A program made the position numbers and the translations under genes. This document shows, piece by piece, positions 6,133-6,694 of a stretch of 6,694 bases of DNA (positions within the stretch are counted from its first letter, which is position 1; every line of letters starts with the position of its first letter). Below the pieces are notes generated by a model. It searched no databases, was not told where the DNA came from, and saw nothing but the letters and a program-made list of their open reading frames with translations. The DNA comes from ZC4RG30 sp964456255 (GTDB taxonomy: Bacteria > Pseudomonadota > Gammaproteobacteria > Steroidobacterales > Steroidobacteraceae): positions 1 through 6,694 of the forward strand of contig CAYWDZ010000174.1 in assembly GCA_964456255.1 (NCBI GenBank), given 5' to 3'.

Positions 6133-6694
6133 CGCACTACTTCCAGGTTGGCGTACGAGAGCATGAGCCACTTTGCGCCCTGATGCTCGAAGTTCACCTG
6201 CACGCGGGCCTGCGCGCCCTGACCCTCCAGGTTCAGGATCACGCCGTCGCCGAAGCGGCCGTGCCGCACGCGTGCGCCCAGCTTGATGCCGGGAGCGGCC
6301 GGCTCTTCGCGCGGTGCGCGAAAATTTCCGGCCGGAGCCGCGGGCCGGAAGGCGCCGCCGAGCGGCCGGGAGACCTGGATGCGCGGGCGCACTTCCTCGA
6401 TCAGTTCTTCCGGTATCTCGCTGATGAAGCGCGACGGGGTGCCGAAGCTGTCCATGCCGTGCAGGCGGCGCTGTTCGGCGTAGCTGACGTACAGCTGTTT
6501 CATCGCGCGCGTGATGCCCACGTAGCACAGCCGGCGTTCCTCTTCCAGGCCGTCGAGGTCGTCGATGGAACGCTGGTGCGGGAACAGACCGTCTTCCATG
6601 CCGGCCAGGAACACGATCGGGAATTCCAGGCCCTTGGCGGTGTGCAGCGTCATCATCTGCACGCAGTCTTCCCATTCCTCGGCCTGGCCCTCGC
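6129..6694 (-). CDS. uvrD: UvrD DNA helicase II, C-terminal part (5' end outside window)
   Basis: The last 187 residues of UvrD, a superfamily 1A 3'-5' DNA helicase used in nucleotide-excision and mismatch repair. The visible part opens with GQAEEWEDCVQMMTLHTAKG (2-20), overlapping helicase motif V (TLHTAKGLEFP, about 15-25). Motif VI follows as EERRLCYVGITRAM (51-64), carrying the Arg thought to contact the ATP gamma-phosphate. After SRFISEIPEELIEEVRPR comes a poorly conserved Pro/Ala-rich linker (about 110-135). The end is the Tudor-like domain, GIKLGARVRHGRFGDGVILNLEG (135-157) through KWLMLSYANLEVV, which in E. coli UvrD binds RNA polymerase and separates UvrD from Rep. Order and spacing match E. 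coli UvrD throughout. The helicase core with motifs I-IV lies beyond the window edge. Its TGA stop overlaps the trkA ATG, an unusual partner for a potassium-transport operon. PcrA or Rep would be the alternatives; the C-terminus favours UvrD. Confidence 0.95.
   Translation of the reverse strand, partial: EGQAEEWEDCVQMMTLHTAKGLEFPIVFLAGMEDGLFPHQRSIDDLDGLEEERRLCYVGITRAMKQLYVSYAEQRRLHGMDSFGTPSRFISEIPEELIEEVRPRIQVSRPLGGAFRPAAPAGNFRAPREEPAAPGIKLGARVRHGRFGDGVILNLEGQGAQARVQVNFEHQGAKWLMLSYANLEVVR
6140..6144 (-). promoter_or_regulatory. Shine-Dalgarno of trkA inside the end of uvrD
   Basis: Read on the minus strand, GGAAG lies 7 bases before the trkA ATG at 6132, within the last codons of uvrD. It decides between the true start and the false upstream extension of the same open frame. 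Confidence 0.6.

Noticed and set aside
4777..6183. A 468-codon plus-strand open frame opposite trkA
   Set aside because: It is a mirror of trkA in GC-rich DNA: His/Asp/Gln-rich, with no recognisable domain, and it runs antisense to a certain gene.
4768..6675. A 635-codon minus-strand open frame that would make TrkA far longer at its N-terminus
   Set aside because: The first 181 codons are the uvrD tail read in another frame (Arg/Pro/Gly-rich, no family resemblance). TrkA homology begins exactly at the internal ATG at 6132, which has a ribosome site.

Overview
The window is about 6.7 kb of GC-rich, very dense bacterial chromosome. It holds eight protein-coding genes, two cut by the window edges, in two convergent blocks. 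MnmG, QmcA/NfeD, TrkA, TrkH and UvrD all read clearly as proteobacterial, and most closely as gammaproteobacterial, proteins. The high GC, the DUF3014 protein and the gene order would suit a Xanthomonadales/Lysobacterales-type gammaproteobacterium, but that placement is inference. I see no transposase, phage gene, CRISPR array, tRNA or rRNA. There is no gene-free stretch over 300 bases; the longest gap is 37 bases.

Plus-strand block (1-3297): the 3' end of mnmG (tRNA wobble-uridine modification); a membrane-anchored DUF3014 protein; a QmcA-type SPFH (stomatin/paraslipin-like) protein; its usual short NfeD/YbbJ partner; and a two-CBS-domain protein. The first four lie 3-14 bases apart with Shine-Dalgarno sequences at or near the preceding stop codons, so they look like one transcript. 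The CBS gene follows after 37 bases with its own strong ribosome site.

Minus-strand block (6694-3308, read leftwards): the 3' end of uvrD (DNA helicase II), then trkA and trkH. The joints are uvrD/trkA ATGA (4-base overlap) and trkA/trkH TGATG (1-base overlap). trkH has no visible Shine-Dalgarno sequence, so its translation is probably coupled to trkA. Together trkA and trkH supply the NAD-binding regulatory ring subunit and the ion-conducting subunit of a Trk potassium uptake system.

The two blocks meet tail to tail with only 10 bases between their TAG stop codons. Those stop codons form the feet of a perfect 6-bp hairpin, which lies at the exact centre of a 54-base imperfect palindrome reaching into both genes. 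This is the most unusual structural feature I found. Overall the window looks like ordinary core-genome housekeeping DNA, and I find no convincing new defence, mobile or biosynthetic system in it.
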